Numbered from the stretch's first letter, positions 42,283-51,472 are shown. The stretch: DNA of 64,000 bases from CAYTOF01 sp964439435 (GCA_964439435.1 CAYTOF010000001.1:7314-71313); one strand, 5' to 3'. Notes: generated from the letters alone by a model not told the origin. Program-made: numbers and translations.

Positions 42283-43323
42283 ATGGCAAAACAAATTGGA
42301 TTCGCAGTGGTAGGCTTAGGCGTTGGCATGGCGCACGCCAGAGGTGCGGTCAATGCCGAGGGCGGGAAACTTGTAGCGGTGTGTGACAACAACCCGGAGG
42401 TATTGGAGAAAAGATCAGCTGAATTCCCCGACGCCAAAAAGTATTTGAACTATGCAGATATGTTGACTGACCCTGAAATAGACATTGTGTCCGTATGCAC
42501 ACCAAGCGGCATGCACAGTGAAATGGTCATAGAGGCTCTAAGGGCGGGAAAACACGTGCTCTGTGAAAAACCCATGGATATCACCGTGGATAGAATATTT
42601 GAAATTGAAAAAGTCCGACTTGAGACGGGGCTTAAAGTTGGAGGCGTTTTTCAAAACAGGCGCAATGCCATAATGGCACCCATCAAAAAAGCAGTCGACG
42701 AGGGGAGGCTTGGCAAGATTTTTACAGGGTTTTTCCGCGTGAATTGGCATCGCAGTGACGCTTATTTCCTGGCAGACGGCGGTTGGCGCGGCACATGGGA
42801 GATGGACGGAGGCGGTTCCCTCATGAATCAGGGCGTGCACACAGTGGATCTCATGCAGTGGTTGCTTGGTGACGTTGTGAGTGTCCGCTCGCATTTCGAG
42901 GTGCTCAACCATAAAATAGAAACCGAAGATTTTACAACATCCGTAGTCAAGTTTAAAAGCGGAGCTGTTGTGAACCTTGTCTCCACGACCTGCGCATATC
43001 CCGGGCTTGGGACAGATATCCAACTTACAGGAACCAATGGCTCAATACATATTGACGGGGAGAGATTGACTCTCTGGAAAATCGCCGGGGAGGGCATGGA
43101 AGAAGAGGAAAAAGAGATGCTTTCCATGTACGGAGCGGGCGGCAAACCCCCGGCGGCGGATCACAAAGAAGTGCGCGGTCACAGCTTCCAGGTGCAAGAC
43201 ATGATAGATGCACTCAGGTTTGACAGAGATCCTATGGTAGGTCCGATGGAGGCCACAAAGGCGGTAAAGATCATCAATGCCGTTTACGAATCCGGACGCA
43301 CAGGAAAAGAGATATTCTTTTAA
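42283..43323 (+). CDS. Gfo/Idh/MocA family oxidoreductase (second copy)
   Basis: A 346-residue NAD(P)-dependent oxidoreductase. The N-terminal Rossmann fold starts GFAVVGLGVGMAHARG; the catalytic-lysine motif is CEKPMD (about 94-99); the substrate domain shows DGGGSLMNQGVHTVDLMQW. ATG at 42283 is preceded by AGGAG at 8-9 bases. Together with the upstream epimerase and DUF6807 it probably oxidises a sugar or glycoside, perhaps at C3. It shares only moderate similarity with the copies at 1066 and 46414, so the three are not recent duplicates. Confidence 0.9.
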   Translation: MAKQIGFAVVGLGVGMAHARGAVNAEGGKLVAVCDNNPEVLEKRSAEFPDAKKYLNYADMLTDPEIDIVSVCTPSGMHSEMVIEALRAGKHVLCEKPMDITVDRIFEIEKVRLETGLKVGGVFQNRRNAIMAPIKKAVDEGRLGKIFTGFFRVNWHRSDAYFLADGGWRGTWEMDGGGSLMNQGVHTVDLMQWLLGDVVSVRSHFEVLNHKIETEDFTTSVVKFKSGAVVNLVSTTCAYPGLGTDIQLTGTNGSIHIDGERLTLWKIAGEGMEEEEKEMLSMYGAGGKPPAADHKEVRGHSFQVQDMIDALRFDRDPMVGPMEATKAVKIINAVYESGRTGKEIFF

Positions 43324-43365
43324 ACAAGACAGATTTTTCAAAGCAAAATCCATAAGAGGATAGAA

Positions 43366-43412
43366 GTATAAGAATGAAACGTCTTGAAATTCAAGGCGTT
43401 TCATTCTTATAC
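43366..43412. terminator. Long stem-loop behind the second Gfo/Idh gene
   Basis: A stem of about 23 pairs: 43366-43381 pairs exactly with 43397-43412, continued inward by CTTGAA/TTCAAG. It is 42 bases past the stop codon. No clean T-run follows on either strand, so this may be a terminator of poor efficiency or an mRNA-stabilising hairpin. Confidence 0.5.
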
Positions 43413-43546
43413 AATAAAACAAGTGCACTTGTGGCGAAGTATGCGGGCCGGTCAGAGCGGCCACTGAAAATGCCTTTAGAGCAGCTTGCGAAAAACCAAA
43501 AAGAGAGAGGTTTTGCCTCTGCGGGAGGCGAGCATATAAAAATCCC

Positions 43547-43575
43547 TTGCAAAAGAGCAGGTAATAGCTTAAAAT
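43547..43575 (+). promoter_or_regulatory. Promoter ahead of the small membrane protein and acyltransferase genes
   Basis: -35 TTGCAA (43547-43552), 17-bp spacer and -10 TAAAAT (43570-43575). The upstream stretch 43413-43546 holds a 14-bp palindrome (ACAAGTGCACTTGT) and two GC-rich small hairpins, but I recognise no riboswitch. Confidence 0.5.
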
Positions 43576-43607
43576 ATCAATATACATTGAGAAAATGGCG
43601 GCATAGT

Positions 43608-43751
43608 ATGAAAAATGACAACATAGATAAAAAGTCAAAAATAGAAAGTGCAGTTTTTGTTCGAGCCCTTGTTTTACATATTGTTTTTCTCATACAGCTT
43701 GGCACTGTTGTCTTTGGTACGCTGCTCGCACTTGCCTTTGCGCTGTTTTAA
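43608..43751 (+). CDS. Putative small membrane protein
   Basis: A 47-residue frame that begins MKNDNIDKKSKIESAVFVRAL and continues as one long hydrophobic stretch to residue 47. The charged N-terminus followed by a membrane helix looks like a real small protein, and a promoter lies just upstream. The ribosome site is weak. A longer in-frame start at 43374 would lie inside the stem-loop and is unlikely. It precedes the acyltransferase gene by 111 bases. Function unknown. Confidence 0.35.
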   Translation: MKNDNIDKKSKIESAVFVRALVLHIVFLIQLGTVVFGTLLALAFALF

Positions 43752-43862
43752 AAAGAAATTGTCTCTTAAAAGTGAGCTGTACAAACTTCGGTACAGTGTG
43801 AATACACGCTGTATACCAAAATGTGCAAATAAAAAAGAAAACTGTATAAATTGAGGGAAGAA

Positions 43863-45260
43863 ATGGTCTTTAGCAGCCCGCTCTTTTTATTTATATACCT
43901 ACCAATCACGCTGGCGGTGTATTATTTCTTTAAGCCGGCTTACAGAAACATAGTCCTGTTCATAGTGAGCTTGGTTTTTTATGGTTGGGGCGAGCCCATA
44001 TATATTTTATTGATGCTTTTTTCCATCACCGTGAATTATGCGGCGGGCTTGCTTGTGGACAAGTATCGAACCGAAGGAAAGCGAGCAAAGCGAATTTTGC
44101 TGGTCTCCGCTGCAGTTAACCTGTCCCTTTTGTTGTTTTTTAAGTATTTTGACTTCATTGCACAAAATCTGTCACTTATACCCGGCATAAAAATACCCAT
44201 GCTCAACATCACGTTGCCCATCGGCATCTCTTTCTACACCTTTCAAGCCATGTCCTATCCGATTGATGTCTATAGAAACGACGGAGAGGTGCAAAAAAGC
44301 TTTGTGGGATTTGGGACCTTTGTGTCTTTGTTTCCACAATTGATAGCAGGCCCCATCATAAGGTACAAGGATGTGGCCAAACAGCTGAACAAACGCACCC
44401 ACAGTTTTGAAAAATTCTCATCGGGCGCGGTGCGGTTTACGGTGGGGCTATGTAAAAAGGTTCTGCTTGCAAACAGCATAGGGATGCTTTGGGACGAGGT
44501 CAGCGCCACGGGGATTGCGGAGCTGTCCGTGCTTGGTGGTCTGCTCGGCGTACTTGCGTTTTCATTTCAAATTTATTTTGACTTTTCCGGATATTCTGAT
44601 ATGGCTATCGGGCTTGGGCGGATGCTGGGCTTTGAGTTTCTTGAAAACTTCAACTACCCATATATCGCCAAAAGCATAACAGACTTTTGGCGCAGATGGC
44701 ATATCTCCTTGTCGTCCTGGTTTCGAGATTATGTGTATATCCCTCTGGGCGGGAATCGTGTTTCAAAGTTGAAAAACTATAGAAATATCTTCATTGTCTG
44801 GATGCTTACAGGCATTTGGCACGGCGCAAATTGGAACTTTGTACTCTGGGGCTTGTATTTTGCTGTATTGCTGATGATTGAGAAAGCGTTTTTACAGAAA
44901 TGGCTTTCAAAACTACCCTCCTTTGTCGGTCATATCTACACTCTTGTGCTTGTATTTGTGAGCTGGGCGATTTTTGCCGTAGATGATGTGTCCAGATTGT
45001 CGTCGTTTTTAAAACTCATATTTGGCTTTGGAGGCGCACCCCTGTCAAACGGAAGTTTTCTTTACAACTTCAAAAACTACATTGTCCTCATAATAATCCT
45101 GTGCATTGCCTCCACACCGCTTGTCACAAAGGGGTATAAAAAACTGAACAAACGCGCAAGCACAATCTTGACACCCTTGCTGATGTTGGTTGGTTTGCTG
45201 CTCTGCACAGCATATCTTGTGGATTCCACTTATAATCCGTTTTTGTACTTCAGGTTTTAA
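43863..45260 (+). CDS. MBOAT O-acyltransferase (AlgI/DltB/PatA-like)
   Basis: A 465-residue integral membrane acyltransferase with about 11 hydrophobic segments. It probably moves an acyl group, usually acetyl, across the membrane for transfer to an exopolysaccharide or wall polymer. Family signals are QLIAGPIIRYKD, KSITDFWRRWHISLSSWFRDYVYIPLGGNR, and the catalytic-histidine block TGIWHGANWNFVLWG (about 317-331). ATG at 43863 follows GAGGGAAG; the in-frame TTG at 43851 would include the site. The next gene encodes a DHHW (AlgJ-like) protein, the standard partner. Confidence 0.93.
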   Translation: MVFSSPLFLFIYLPITLAVYYFFKPAYRNIVLFIVSLVFYGWGEPIYILLMLFSITVNYAAGLLVDKYRTEGKRAKRILLVSAAVNLSLLLFFKYFDFIAQNLSLIPGIKIPMLNITLPIGISFYTFQAMSYPIDVYRNDGEVQKSFVGFGTFVSLFPQLIAGPIIRYKDVAKQLNKRTHSFEKFSSGAVRFTVGLCKKVLLANSIGMLWDEVSATGIAELSVLGGLLGVLAFSFQIYFDFSGYSDMAIGLGRMLGFEFLENFNYPYIAKSITDFWRRWHISLSSWFRDYVYIPLGGNRVSKLKNYRNIFIVWMLTGIWHGANWNFVLWGLYFAVLLMIEKAFLQKWLSKLPSFVGHIYTLVLVFVSWAIFAVDDVSRLSSFLKLIFGFGGAPLSNGSFLYNFKNYIVLIIILCIASTPLVTKGYKKLNKRASTILTPLLMLVGLLLCTAYLVDSTYNPFLYFRF

Positions 45261-45273
45261 CGGAATTTGACAA

Positions 45274-46404
45274 ATGAAAGAGCGAAACATGAAAAAGATT
45301 TACAAAATACTGCCGGCGTTGCTATTTTCAGTCTTTTTAGGGGTTGGGTTTCTTGCAAATATCGCAAAGCCCAACAGGGCATTTTCTCCGCGGGAAAACC
45401 GCACACTGCAGATGATGCCAAAGATCTCACTTGAGTCTGTTTTCAGCGGTTCTTTTATGCAAGACTATGAAAAGCATGTGGCGGACCAATTTATATGGCG
45501 CGATGCCTGGGTGGAAATCAAAGCAAAAACAGAGCTTGCGCTGCAAAAAAACGACGTGAAAGGCGTATATATCGGCGAAGATGGCTTTATAGCTGAGCGT
45601 TTTCAGGAACCTGATAGGGACAGAGTTGCCTCAAATGCCAAACGCGTGGAGGAATTCGCATCTATCTTAGAGATTCCTGTGTTCTTTACAGTAATACCGG
45701 GTGCGGTGGAGATATGGAAAGAACGTCTTCCCGTACACGCACAAAATGCAGACCAAAAGCAGATAATTGAGCTTATCGCCTCTTTGGCTCCTTCGGCTGT
45801 GTTCGTGGACAGTTACGGTGCCCTTTATGAGCGGAAAGAGGAATCCATTTACTATAAAACAGACCATCACTGGACAACTCTTGGGGCATATTACGGTTAT
45901 GCGGCCTTCGCCTCTGCCCTTGAGCATGAGCTCGGCAACTACCCCGGTTCGTTTATGTCAAAAGAGGGCTTCTATGGCACTGCATCCTCCTCTTGCGGGC
46001 TCATGCCTGGCCTGGGAGATACTGTCGAACTCGCCGTGCCGCCATCTGCTTTTAAGGAGATTATCGCCTATGAGGGCAAGGAAATAAAAAAAATCCCGGC
46101 GTATGATGAGGCAGCCCTTGAAGAAAAAGACAAGTACACGGTGTTTTTCGGAGGAAACTACCCGCTTATGGTGGTAAAGTCAAGCACAGAGGGACAAAAG
46201 CTCTTGCTCATAAAGGACTCTTATGCAAATGCCGAAATACCGTTTTTGACCGCGATATTTGGGGAAATCCATGTGATTGATTTGCGGTACTATAAAGACA
46301 GCATAAGCGCATATATAAGTGAAAATGAAATCGACATTGCGCTTATCTCCTACCATCTGCCGAATTTCGTAACAGATACAAATCTTATGTTTTTGACCAA
46401 ATAG
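45274..46404 (+). CDS. DHHW-family (AlgJ/AlgX-like) protein
   Basis: A 376-residue membrane-anchored extracytoplasmic protein of the SGNH-like DHHW family, thought to complete O-acetyl transfer started by the MBOAT partner. A single N-terminal membrane helix (about 8-28) precedes the domain, which shows the FSPRENRTLQMMPK block, the diagnostic YYKTDHHWTTLGAYYGY and the C-terminal KLLLIKDSYANAEIPFL. Start is uncertain: ATG at 45274, or the ATG at 45289 five codons on; neither has a strong ribosome site. It is 13 bases behind the MBOAT gene. Confidence 0.9.
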   Translation: MKERNMKKIYKILPALLFSVFLGVGFLANIAKPNRAFSPRENRTLQMMPKISLESVFSGSFMQDYEKHVADQFIWRDAWVEIKAKTELALQKNDVKGVYIGEDGFIAERFQEPDRDRVASNAKRVEEFASILEIPVFFTVIPGAVEIWKERLPVHAQNADQKQIIELIASLAPSAVFVDSYGALYERKEESIYYKTDHHWTTLGAYYGYAAFASALEHELGNYPGSFMSKEGFYGTASSSCGLMPGLGDTVELAVPPSAFKEIIAYEGKEIKKIPAYDEAALEEKDKYTVFFGGNYPLMVVKSSTEGQKLLLIKDSYANAEIPFLTAIFGEIHVIDLRYYKDSISAYISENEIDIALISYHLPNFVTDTNLMFLTK

Positions 46405-46413
46405 GGAGGATAT

Positions 46414-47487
46414 ATGAATAAAAAACTCAAAGCGGCAATCATCGGCTGCGGCAATATCTCGGGAGCACATGGAGCGGGATACAGAGCCATCTCCGACAGA
46501 GTGAGCCTTGCATACTGTGTGGACCTCTTGCCGGAACGGGCACAGAGGCGCGCGGAGGAATTCGGAGATGAAAGCACGGTGGCTTTGACAGACTACAGGG
46601 ATGTCTTAAAGGACACAGAGGTGGATATTGTGTCCATATGCCTGCCAAATCACCTGCATGCACCTGTTTCCATTGCTTTTCTGGAGGCGGGCAAGGATGT
46701 ATTGTGTGAAAAGCCCGCTGCAATGAACTATGCTGAAACACTGAAAATGAAGGCCGCGGCGGACAAGTCCGGAAAAATTTTGAACATCGGTGTGGTCAAC
46801 CGTTTTAACGAATCGGTGGAGCGCATCAAAGAAGAGATAGCATCGGGAAATCTCGGAGAAGTCTATCAGATATACTGCTCCTTTCGTGCCTATCGCAGTA
46901 TACCCGCACTGGGAGGGTGGTTTACCACCAAGGCTCTTTCCGGAGGCGGGGCACTCATCGACTGGGGAGTGCATTTTTTGGATCTGATTGTCTACTGCAT
47001 GGGTGAATTTGAACCTCAAACCGTTTCGGCTGTGTGCCATTCCAAGCTTGCAGTAAATATGGAAGACTACATCTACAGGTCGATGCACGGAAGAGACACC
47101 GATCTAAAGGGCACATATGATGTGGAAGAGTTTGTCACCGGGTTGGTGAGAGCAAAGGGAACCACCCTTTCCTTTAACGGAGCATGGGCGCAAAACATCG
47201 ACGAAGACACCTTGTTTGTGGAGTTTATGGGCACAAAAGGCGGTATAAAGCTGAACTACGGTGGGCGCTATACCTATTATGGCACCGAAAACGGACAGCT
47301 TGTAGCCAAAAAACCTGAGTTCGAAATACCGAGCCCCTTCAACAAGGAGATCGCCGCCTTTGCAGACAGTTCTCAAAAAGGTGAAAAGATCCGCTCCAAC
47401 ATTGACAACATACTTATAACCGCAGCCCTTATGGATGCGATATATGAATCCGACGCGCTAGGCGAAGAGATAAAATTTAGAATATAA
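46414..47487 (+). CDS. Gfo/Idh/MocA family oxidoreductase (third copy)
   Basis: A 357-residue NAD(P)-dependent oxidoreductase with the Rossmann start KAAIIGCGNISGAHGAGY, the catalytic-lysine motif CEKPAAMN (about 93-100) and the substrate block GGGALIDWGVHFLDLIVYCMG. GGGAGG lies directly before the ATG. It follows the acyl-transfer pair by 9 bases and is probably in the same operon, so the substrate may be a sugar used in a surface polymer. fhs follows by 10 bases. Confidence 0.9.
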   Translation: MNKKLKAAIIGCGNISGAHGAGYRAISDRVSLAYCVDLLPERAQRRAEEFGDESTVALTDYRDVLKDTEVDIVSICLPNHLHAPVSIAFLEAGKDVLCEKPAAMNYAETLKMKAAADKSGKILNIGVVNRFNESVERIKEEIASGNLGEVYQIYCSFRAYRSIPALGGWFTTKALSGGGALIDWGVHFLDLIVYCMGEFEPQTVSAVCHSKLAVNMEDYIYRSMHGRDTDLKGTYDVEEFVTGLVRAKGTTLSFNGAWAQNIDEDTLFVEFMGTKGGIKLNYGGRYTYYGTENGQLVAKKPEFEIPSPFNKEIAAFADSSQKGEKIRSNIDNILITAALMDAIYESDALGEEIKFRI

Positions 47488-47497
47488 AGAGGCATTG

Positions 47498-49168
47498 ATG
47501 AACACGGAAATTCAAAACAAATTGAAATCAAAACTAAAAAGCATTTCAAAAATTGCACAGAAAATCGAGCTGAAAAACGATGAAATTTCCCTTTATGGCG
47601 CTGCCAAGGCAAAGATTTCTGACAAAGCTGTCAAAAGCAGAGAAAACAATCTGGATGGCAAGCTCATACTGGTTACAGCCATCAGCCCGACGCCCGCAGG
47701 AGAGGGTAAGACGACGATGACCATAGGTCTTGGCGATGCCCTTGCAAGCATTGGGAAAAAGACGATGATCGCACTGCGAGAACCCTCTCTCGGTCCGGTT
47801 TTTGGTGTAAAGGGAGGAGCCACCGGAGGTGGGCTTGCTCGTGTTGAGCCCATGGAGGACATCAACCTGCATTTTACAGGGGACATACATGCGGTCACCG
47901 CCGCAAACAATCTCCTCTGCGCCATGATTGACAACCACATATACCAGGGAAATGAGCTTGAAATAGACAAGGACAATGTCGTATTCCTACGCGCTGTCGA
48001 CTCAAATGATCGAGCACTGAGAAATATAGTTGCGGCACGGGGAGGCGGAACTTGCGGTATTGAACGCAACGATTCCTTTCAGATAACCGCCGCAAGTGAG
48101 ATAATGGCCGTTTTGTGCCTTGCTTCGGACTATAATGACCTTAAAAAAAGGCTCTCTGAGATTATTTGTGCCTACAGTGTCCAAGGCAAGCCGGTGACGG
48201 CTGCGCAGATAGGCGCTGCGGGTGCCATGGCAGCCCTCTTGAAAGATGCTCTTTCTCCCAATCTCGTGCAGACACTTTACGGCACGCCTTGCTTGATTCA
48301 CGGCGGGCCCTTCGGAAATATCGCCCACGGCTGCAGCTCCATCCGCGCCACAAAACTTGCACTGAAGCTTTCGGACTATGTGCTGACAGAAGCGGGGTTT
48401 GGGTCCGATCTCGGTGCTGAAAAGTTTATGGATATCAAATGCCGTGCCGCGGGTATTTCGCCCGATGCCGTTGTCTTGGTGGTTACGACAAGAGCCCTCA
48501 AATATAATGGAGGGGTTTTGAGAGAAAATTTGAAAAAACGCAATTTGCGTGCCCTGATGCGCGGAATATACAACCTTGAAGCCCATATAGAAGGTTTGAA
48601 GAACTACGGTGTGCCCATGATGGCCCTTTTAAACAGGTTTGAAGGTGACCACAGCGCAGAAATAAGCGCCATAAAGGGCTTTTGCGAGTCCCTTGAAGTG
48701 GACTGTGCGGTTTCGAGCAGCTTTGGCAGAGGAGCCGGAGGCGGTCGAAAAGCGGCAGAAATGTTGATTTCAATTCTCGAGACAAAAAAAGCTGATTACT
48801 CTCCCCTTTATGAGTCAGAGTGTGAAATCAGTGAAAAAATTGAAACCATTGCTAAAAAAATCTACGGGGCAGGCAGTGTTACCTATTCAAACGAAGCTCG
48901 CACAGCCATGGAACGTGCCGTAGAGCACGGATATGGCACATTGCCTGTCTGCATAGCCAAGACACAGTATTCCCTTTCGGATGACCCCACAGCTCTGGGC
49001 AGCCCCAAGGGTTTTGAACTCAAGGTCAGCGGCATCAAAGTCAGTGCAGGAGCGGGATTTATTGTCGTATACACAGGGAACATATTGACCATGCCGGGTC
49101 TTCCGAAAAAACCCTCTGCTCTCGGAATTGACCTTCGTGCAGACGGAGAGATAGCGGGATTGTTTTGA
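47498..49168 (+). CDS. fhs: Formate-tetrahydrofolate ligase
   Basis: Makes 10-formyl-tetrahydrofolate from formate, ATP and tetrahydrofolate, feeding C1 units to purines or, in acetogens, the methyl branch. The 556-residue protein has normal length, with the P-loop TPAGEGKTTMTIGL (about 69-82), the TREPSLGPVFG-like block ALREPSLGPVFGVKGGA and the GGGxARV segment GGGLARVEPMEDINLHFTGD. ATG at 47498 follows AAAGAGG. Other folate/C1 genes are absent from the window. The TGA stop overlaps the tsaE ATG. Confidence 0.97.
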   Translation: MNTEIQNKLKSKLKSISKIAQKIELKNDEISLYGAAKAKISDKAVKSRENNLDGKLILVTAISPTPAGEGKTTMTIGLGDALASIGKKTMIALREPSLGPVFGVKGGATGGGLARVEPMEDINLHFTGDIHAVTAANNLLCAMIDNHIYQGNELEIDKDNVVFLRAVDSNDRALRNIVAARGGGTCGIERNDSFQITAASEIMAVLCLASDYNDLKKRLSEIICAYSVQGKPVTAAQIGAAGAMAALLKDALSPNLVQTLYGTPCLIHGGPFGNIAHGCSSIRATKLALKLSDYVLTEAGFGSDLGAEKFMDIKCRAAGISPDAVVLVVTTRALKYNGGVLRENLKKRNLRALMRGIYNLEAHIEGLKNYGVPMMALLNRFEGDHSAEISAIKGFCESLEVDCAVSSSFGRGAGGGRKAAEMLISILETKKADYSPLYESECEISEKIETIAKKIYGAGSVTYSNEARTAMERAVEHGYGTLPVCIAKTQYSLSDDPTALGSPKGFELKVSGIKVSAGAGFIVVYTGNILTMPGLPKKPSALGIDLRADGEIAGLF

Positions 49169-49599
49169 TGAAAAGCTTTATAACTAACTCTGTCGACGAA
49201 ACAGAAAACCTGGGACAAAAGCTGGCCCAAACCTTGGAAATAGGTTCGGTGGTAGCTCTATATGGGGAACTGGGAGCCGGGAAAACCGTATTTATACGCG
49301 GGCTTGCAAGAGGACTTGGATTTACCGGCAGAGTTACCAGCCCAACCTTTGCCATTGTAAACGAATATATTGAACCGAGCCTTGGATTGGTACTTGTGCA
49401 TTTTGATCTTTACAGATTGGAAAGCAAAGACCTCTTTGATGTGGGCTGGCATGATTTTCTATCCTCGGGAGTTATCTGCGCGGCGGAGTGGGCGCAAAAT
49501 GCAGGAGATGAAATGCCCGGAGATGCCATTTCTGTCTATATAGTCGCAGTTGAGGAGGACAAAAGGGAGATAAAAATAGAGGGGGCGAAGCTGTGGTGA
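49168..49599 (+). CDS. tsaE: tRNA threonylcarbamoyl adenosine modification ATPase TsaE
   Basis: ATPase of the TsaBDE complex that adds the t6A modification to tRNAs reading ANN codons. The 143-residue protein has Walker A GELGAGKTVFIRGLARGLG (about 32-50) and the following SPTFAIVNEY switch block. It starts with ATG overlapping the fhs stop (TGATG) and overlaps tsaB by 7 bases, a clear translational chain. Confidence 0.95.
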   Translation: MKSFITNSVDETENLGQKLAQTLEIGSVVALYGELGAGKTVFIRGLARGLGFTGRVTSPTFAIVNEYIEPSLGLVLVHFDLYRLESKDLFDVGWHDFLSSGVICAAEWAQNAGDEMPGDAISVYIVAVEEDKREIKIEGAKLW

Positions 49600-50291
49600 T
49601 ACTTGCCTTTGAATCGTCTGCGGGACCGGCATCTGTCTGTCTGCTGAGAGACGGGGCGATTGCCGCCTTGAATTGGCAAAATATCGGCTATACCCACTCT
49701 CAAACACTCATGCCCGCAGCAGATCATGTTTTGAAAACAGCAGGCATAACAGCGGATATGGTGGATGCCTTTGCCGTTGCAAGCGGGCCCGGGTCTTTCA
49801 CGGGACTTCGCATCGGCATATCAACCGTAAAAGGACTGGCATGGGCACTGGACAAACCCTGTTTTTCGATCTCCACACTGCTTGGAATGAGCTATAATCA
49901 CTTAGAGTTCGAAGGAGTTTTGTGTGCGGCTATGGATGCGCGCAGATCCCAAGTGTACACTGCGCTTTTTAGCGTTCACCAAGGAAAAGTCACACGTCTG
50001 AGTGAGGATGAAGCAAGGGATGCGGCGGAACTTGCTGTTTTGATTAAAAAACAGGATATGCCCATTATGTTTATCGGAGACGGAGCCGAGATTGCCTTTC
50101 AAGCCGCAAAAAAAGTGGGAGTGGGAGATATACGCCTGGCACCTGAAAGCACGCGCTTGCAGAGCGCTGTGGGAGTAGCCCTTGCTGCACAGATTGAAGG
50201 CGTGGCTGTAAATGCCGCTGAATTGGTGCCAAACTATCTGCGACAATCTCAAGCCGAACGAGAGCGCGAGAAAAAGGAAGCTATAAAATGA
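49593..50291 (+). CDS. tsaB: TsaB, t6A biosynthesis scaffold protein
   Basis: A 232-residue ASKHA-fold protein that pairs with TsaD. It begins VILAFESSAGPASVCLLRDG and carries the block DAFAVASGPGSFTGLRIGISTVKGLAWAL. Start is GTG at 49593 with an A/G-rich site (GAGGGGGCGAAG) upstream. The often-adjacent rimI is missing; RluA follows with a 4-base overlap. Confidence 0.95.
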   Translation: MVILAFESSAGPASVCLLRDGAIAALNWQNIGYTHSQTLMPAADHVLKTAGITADMVDAFAVASGPGSFTGLRIGISTVKGLAWALDKPCFSISTLLGMSYNHLEFEGVLCAAMDARRSQVYTALFSVHQGKVTRLSEDEARDAAELAVLIKKQDMPIMFIGDGAEIAFQAAKKVGVGDIRLAPESTRLQSAVGVALAAQIEGVAVNAAELVPNYLRQSQAEREREKKEAIK

Positions 50292-51286
50292 AGGAAATAA
50301 CATTGGGAGATAATGATGCGGGGCAAAGATTTGATCGTTTTCTGTCAAAACACCTCTCTCATTTGCCCGCCTCGCTTATTTCGAAGCTCATAAGAAAAAA
50401 GAGATTTAGAATTAACGGAGCTGTGGCAAAACACGCGCAAACACTAAATGCCGAGGATGTAATTGCAATGTACTTGCCCGATGATATGCTCCCGCAGTCA
50501 GAGAGAACAAAATCATATGAATATATCAAGTTTTTGCCTTTGCCTGAAATTGTTTATGAGGATGAAAACATCTTAATATCCGATAAACCCGCAGGTCTCC
50601 TTGTGCACTCGGACACCACGAGTGATGCCGACACCCTCATATCGCGGATATTGCGGCATCTTTATGAAAACGGCAGTTGGAATCCCGCGGAAGAGAACTC
50701 CTTTGTGCCGGCACTATGCCACAGGTTGGACAGAAATACACAAGGCCTTGTGGTTGCCGCCAAGAACGCAGCCGCTTTGCGGGAGATGAACAGCATTATA
50801 AAAAAAAGAGAGCTTCGAAGATATTATATTTGCATGGTAAAGGGCGTGCCCCATCCGCGGCAGGGAGAGCTTCGCAGCTTTATCTTAAAGGACAACAAGA
50901 GCAATACCGTCACGTCCGGCCCGCATCAATTGCCCGGCTCACGAAGAGCCATCACAAAGTACCGAGTCCTTCGAAGCGATGTGACCACGGACACCAGTCT
51001 TGTTGAGTGTGAGCTTATTACAGGGAGAACCCATCAGATACGCGCACAAATGGCTTCTGCAGGTTGGAGCCTTGTCGGTGATTATAAGTACGGAGCAGAT
51101 AAAACAGTCTATGGGCAAGTCCTGTGCGCATATAAGCTTGATTTTTCGCGCATCGACAAAAACAGCATTTTGAGATATCTGAAGGAATGCAGTTTTACGG
51201 TTAAAGACATTCCCTTTGCCCCTGGCTTTATAAGATCACATGGTAAAGATATGAGTGCGGAGGCATGTGAAAAACAGAGAAGATAA
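50288..51286 (+). CDS. RluA-family 23S rRNA/tRNA pseudouridine synthase
   Basis: A 332-residue pseudouridine synthase. It has an N-terminal S4 domain (about 12-70, FDRFLSKHLSHLPASLISKLI) and the catalytic domain with the Asp motif HRLDRNTQGLVVAAKN (about 145-160) and TGRTHQIRAQMASAGWSLVGDYKYG. RluA, RluC and RluD cannot be told apart here; the S4 domain fits RluC/RluD. ATG overlaps the tsaB stop. It ends the fhs-tsaE-tsaB-rluA run. Confidence 0.93.
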   Translation: MKEITLGDNDAGQRFDRFLSKHLSHLPASLISKLIRKKRFRINGAVAKHAQTLNAEDVIAMYLPDDMLPQSERTKSYEYIKFLPLPEIVYEDENILISDKPAGLLVHSDTTSDADTLISRILRHLYENGSWNPAEENSFVPALCHRLDRNTQGLVVAAKNAAALREMNSIIKKRELRRYYICMVKGVPHPRQGELRSFILKDNKSNTVTSGPHQLPGSRRAITKYRVLRSDVTTDTSLVECELITGRTHQIRAQMASAGWSLVGDYKYGADKTVYGQVLCAYKLDFSRIDKNSILRYLKECSFTVKDIPFAPGFIRSHGKDMSAEACEKQRR

Positions 51287-51375
51287 ACGCATAATACAGA
51301 TATACGCAAAAGATCTCGTGATATTTCCTGAAAACGCGCAGATATAAAATTGTGTGCTAAAATTCACGAATATTC

Positions 51376-51404
51376 TTGACATTTTACCAAAAGAGATATA
51401 TATT
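51376..51404 (+). promoter_or_regulatory. Promoter of potABCD
   Basis: -35 TTGACA (51376-51381, perfect), 17-bp spacer and -10 TATATT (51399-51404). A GTGAGGAG-type ribosome word is duplicated just ahead of potA (about 51446-51470). Confidence 0.8.
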
Positions 51405-51472
51405 AATAGGCGCGCCGATTTTTGGCGGAAAACATTCTTTTTTAGTGAGGAGTTTAGTGAGGAGGAGGATAA

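Noticed and set aside
43413..43546. A riboswitch (cobalamin or T-box type) in the leader of the acylation genes
   Set aside because: The GCCACTG word alone is not enough; I find no B12 box, T-box or other conserved core.
43374..43607. A 125-codon frame in front of the MBOAT gene
   Set aside because: Its first codons fall inside the long stem-loop and the product has no credible family content; only the last 47 codons look like a protein.
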